Of a stretch of DNA of 64,000 bases, positions 62,077 through 64,000 are shown one piece after another (positions within the stretch are counted from its first letter, which is position 1; the number at the start of each line of letters is the position of its first letter). The notes beneath the pieces are model-generated. The model was not told where the DNA came from and ran no database searches. It saw only the letters and a program-made list of their open reading frames with translations. Origin of the DNA: Bacteroidales bacterium M8 (GTDB lineage: Bacteria > Bacteroidota > Bacteroidia > Bacteroidales > Muribaculaceae). The stretch covers positions 19,984-83,983 of the forward strand of contig LUJS01000037.1 in NCBI GenBank assembly GCA_001689495.1. The letters are read 5' to 3'. The translations under genes and the position numbers were made by a program.

Positions 62077-63837
62077 ATGTACAGGACAAATACTTGCGGC
62101 GAGCTGCGCCTGAGCGACGCGGGCCGCGAAGTCACTCTGGCAGGCTGGGTGCAGCGCACCCGCAAAATGGGTGGCATGACGTTCGTCGACATCCGTGACC
62201 GCTATGGCATCACACAGGCTGTCTTCGACATGGACACCGACGCCGCGCTCTGCGAGGCCGCCAACAAACTGGGCCGCGAATATGTGGTGCAGATCTCGGG
62301 CACCGTATCCGAGCGCACCAGCAAGAACGACCACCTCCCCACCGGCGACATCGAGATCATAGCCAAGGAGCTCAAGGTGCTCAACACATCGGAGGTGCCC
62401 CCCTTCACCATCGAGGACAACACCGACGGCGGCGACGACCTGCGCATGAAGTACCGCTATCTCGACCTGCGCCGCGGCTGCGTGCGCTCAAACCTCGAGC
62501 TGCGCCACCGCATGGCGTTCGAGATACGCCGCTATCTCGACTCGAAGGGCTTCCTCGAGGTCGAGACTCCGGTGCTCATCAAGTCTACCCCCGAGGGAGC
62601 GCGCGACTTTGTCGTGCCCTCGCGCATGAATCCCGGCCAGTTCTATGCGCTGCCCCAGTCGCCCCAGACATTCAAGCAGTTGCTGATGGTGAGCGGTTTT
62701 GACCGTTACTTCCAGATTGTCAAGTGCTTCCGCGACGAGGACCTGCGTGCCGACCGCCAGCCCGAGTTCACGCAGATTGACTGCGAGATGTCGTTCGTGA
62801 CTCAGGAGGACGTGCTGCAGATGTTCGAGGGCCTTGTCAAGCACATCTTCAAATATGTCAAGGGCATAGACTTCACAGAGCCCTTCCCACGCATGACATG
62901 GGCCGATGCCATGAAATATTATGGCTCCGACAAGCCCGACACGCGCTTCGGCATGCGTTTCGTAGAGCTCAAGGACCTCACCGTGGGGAGCGGATTCTCG
63001 GTTATGGACGACGCCGACTATGTCGGTGCCATCGTGGCCCCCGGCTGTGCCGAATATACCCGCAAGCAGCTCGACCAGCTCACCGACTTTGTCAAGCGTC
63101 CGCAGGTAGGCGCCAAGGGCATGATGTGGGTCAAGTTCGAGAAAGACGGCTCGATCAAGTCGTCGGTAGGCAAGTTCTTTACCGACGAGCAGATACGCGC
63201 TTGGGGCGAACGTGCCGGCGCCAACCCCGGCGACCTGATGCTGATACTGGCCGGTCCGGTCATGAAGACCCGCAAGCAGCTCAACGAGCTGCGCCTCGAG
63301 ATGGGCTCGCGTCTGGGCCTGAGGGACCCGCAGAAGTTCTCGTGCCTCTGGGTAGTAGACTTCCCCCTGTTCGAGTGGGACGACGAGACACAGCGCTATT
63401 ATGCCATGCATCACCCCTTCACCTCGCCCAACCCCGACGACATCGACATGCTCGACACCGACACGGGCGCCGTACGCGCCACGGCATACGACATGGTTGT
63501 CAACGGCAACGAGCTGGGCGGCGGCTCGATACGTATCCACGAGGCCAAGCTGCAGGACAAGATGTTCCGCCTGCTGGGCCTGAGCGAGGAGGACGCACAG
63601 TATAAGTTCGGATTCCTGATGAACGCCTTCAAGTATGGCGCGCCCCCTCACGGCGGCCTCGCCTTCGGTTTCGACCGCTTCGTGTCGATACTTGCCGGCC
63701 TCGACTCGATACGCGACGTCATCGCGTTCCCCAAGAACAACTCGGGCCGCGACATGATGATCGACGCACCCTCACAGATCGACGACTCGCAGCTCGACGA
63801 ACTGCAGATCAGACTCGACCTCAAGGAGGAGAAATAA
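62077..63837 (+). CDS. aspS: Aspartyl-tRNA synthetase
   Basis: A 586-residue class II synthetase, bacterial type. The N-terminal OB fold has VTLAGWVQRTRKMGG; motif 2 is FRDEDLRADRQPEFTQID (about residues 219-236); the bacterial GAD insertion spans about 295-415; motif 3 is GLAFGFDRFVSI (about 526-537). It charges tRNA-Asp. Full length. Followed by a stem-loop and a NIF3-family gene. Confidence 0.97.
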   Translation: MYRTNTCGELRLSDAGREVTLAGWVQRTRKMGGMTFVDIRDRYGITQAVFDMDTDAALCEAANKLGREYVVQISGTVSERTSKNDHLPTGDIEIIAKELKVLNTSEVPPFTIEDNTDGGDDLRMKYRYLDLRRGCVRSNLELRHRMAFEIRRYLDSKGFLEVETPVLIKSTPEGARDFVVPSRMNPGQFYALPQSPQTFKQLLMVSGFDRYFQIVKCFRDEDLRADRQPEFTQIDCEMSFVTQEDVLQMFEGLVKHIFKYVKGIDFTEPFPRMTWADAMKYYGSDKPDTRFGMRFVELKDLTVGSGFSVMDDADYVGAIVAPGCAEYTRKQLDQLTDFVKRPQVGAKGMMWVKFEKDGSIKSSVGKFFTDEQIRAWGERAGANPGDLMLILAGPVMKTRKQLNELRLEMGSRLGLRDPQKFSCLWVVDFPLFEWDDETQRYYAMHHPFTSPNPDDIDMLDTDTGAVRATAYDMVVNGNELGGGSIRIHEAKLQDKMFRLLGLSEEDAQYKFGFLMNAFKYGAPPHGGLAFGFDRFVSILAGLDSIRDVIAFPKNNSGRDMMIDAPSQIDDSQLDELQIRLDLKEEK

Positions 63838-63851
63838 ACGACACCACCAAC

Positions 63852-63893
63852 GATAAGTCTGACAGGCATCTCGCACGGCCTGTCGGACTTATC
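63852..63893 (+). terminator. Stem-loop after aspS
   Basis: A 16-bp stem with one G-T mismatch (GATAAGTCTGACAGGC at 63852-63867 with 63878-63893). The following T-tract is weak, so read-through into the next gene is possible. Confidence 0.6.
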
Positions 63894-63914
63894 TGCATTA
63901 TCACACCCACATCC

Positions 63915-64000
63915 ATGCCAACAATCGCAGATATAGCCGCCGCCATCGAGGCCGAGGCACCCCTGCCGCTACAGGAAAGCTGGGACAATTCGGGCTGGCA
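63915..64000 (+). CDS. NIF3-like dinuclear metal centre protein (5' end only)
   Basis: Only 28 codons are visible before the window ends: MPTIADIAAAIEAEAPLPLQ then ESWDNSGWQ. The LQESWDNSGW segment is the N-terminal hallmark of the NIF3/YbgI family (GTP cyclohydrolase I type 2-like). Function of the family is uncertain; it binds two metal ions and forms hexamers. Confidence 0.85.
   Translation, partial: MPTIADIAAAIEAEAPLPLQESWDNSGW

Overview
This GC-rich window is chromosomal DNA of a Bacteroidales bacterium, most likely a Muribaculaceae-type gut commensal (inference). The evidence is promoters of the Bacteroidetes form TTTG-N19-21-TAnnTTTG, an almost complete absence of Shine-Dalgarno sequences, type IX secretion (T9SS) C-terminal sorting domains and a PorZ-like protein, Bacteroidetes-restricted families (DUF1573, DUF4254, DUF4492, DUF3467, DUF4836, DUF6029, Omp28-like), and Bacteroides-type YbeY and MnmG proteins. 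No rRNA, tRNA, CRISPR or prophage was seen.

Layout. 1-2.3 kb (minus): rimP-nusA-infB translation/transcription genes, infB cut by the window edge. 2.5-5.9 kb (plus): a lipoprotein MsrA-MsrB fusion and a TonB-dependent receptor broken by a one-base frameshift in a G7 tract. 6.0-11.6 kb (minus): one compact unit, DUF1573-DUF1573-meaB-DUF4492-cydA-cydB, with a near-perfect promoter at its head and a hairpin terminator at its tail. 11.7-14.0 kb (minus): three FKBP-type prolyl isomerases, one lipoprotein, one periplasmic, one cytosolic. 14.2-15.06 kb: an IS200-like HUH transposase flanked by palindromic repeats in opposite orientation on its two sides (a REP/RAYT-like island). 15.07-16.8 kb (minus): LD-carboxypeptidase and a radical SAM protein. 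16.9-25.8 kb (plus): DUF4254 protein, ybeY, mnmG, a perfect parS-like palindrome, a period-9 CTAG array, apt, uvrC, then two unknown membrane-anchored proteins that both carry an RX4H HEPN-like motif. 25.8-27.6 kb (minus): dnaX. 27.7-37.8 kb (plus): purC, menG/ubiE, DUF3467, cysS, a MscS channel, and a TolC-HlyD-two-permease exporter with no ATPase. 37.9-47.3 kb (minus): a hypothetical, PorZ-like protein, XTP pyrophosphatase, thioredoxin lipoprotein, malate dehydrogenase, then a tightly overlapped DUF4836/ABC ATPase/FtsX permease/AT-rich glycosyltransferase operon. 47.6-53.9 kb (plus): kdsA, a TPR protein, a TlpA-like thioredoxin, DUF6029, Omp28 lipoprotein and a small T9SS cargo. 54-60.4 kb: ROK sugar kinase (minus), a large Omp28-like T9SS cargo and a PL11 rhamnogalacturonan lyase (plus). 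60.5-64 kb: recA (minus), aspS and the start of a NIF3-family gene (plus).

Most of the window is housekeeping. Four genes end in T9SS-type domains, so a secretion/cell-surface theme recurs: PorZ-like surface factor, pectin-degrading lyase, Omp28-like CxxC proteins and periplasmic thioredoxins and isomerases that could assist their folding. The most novel-looking items are the paired HEPN-like membrane proteins (22.7-25.8 kb), the 9-bp-period CTAG arrays at two loci, the parS-like site, the transposase/palindrome island, predicted leaderless promoters for ybeY, dnaX and the radical SAM gene, and an orphan terminator between recA and aspS that suggests a small RNA.
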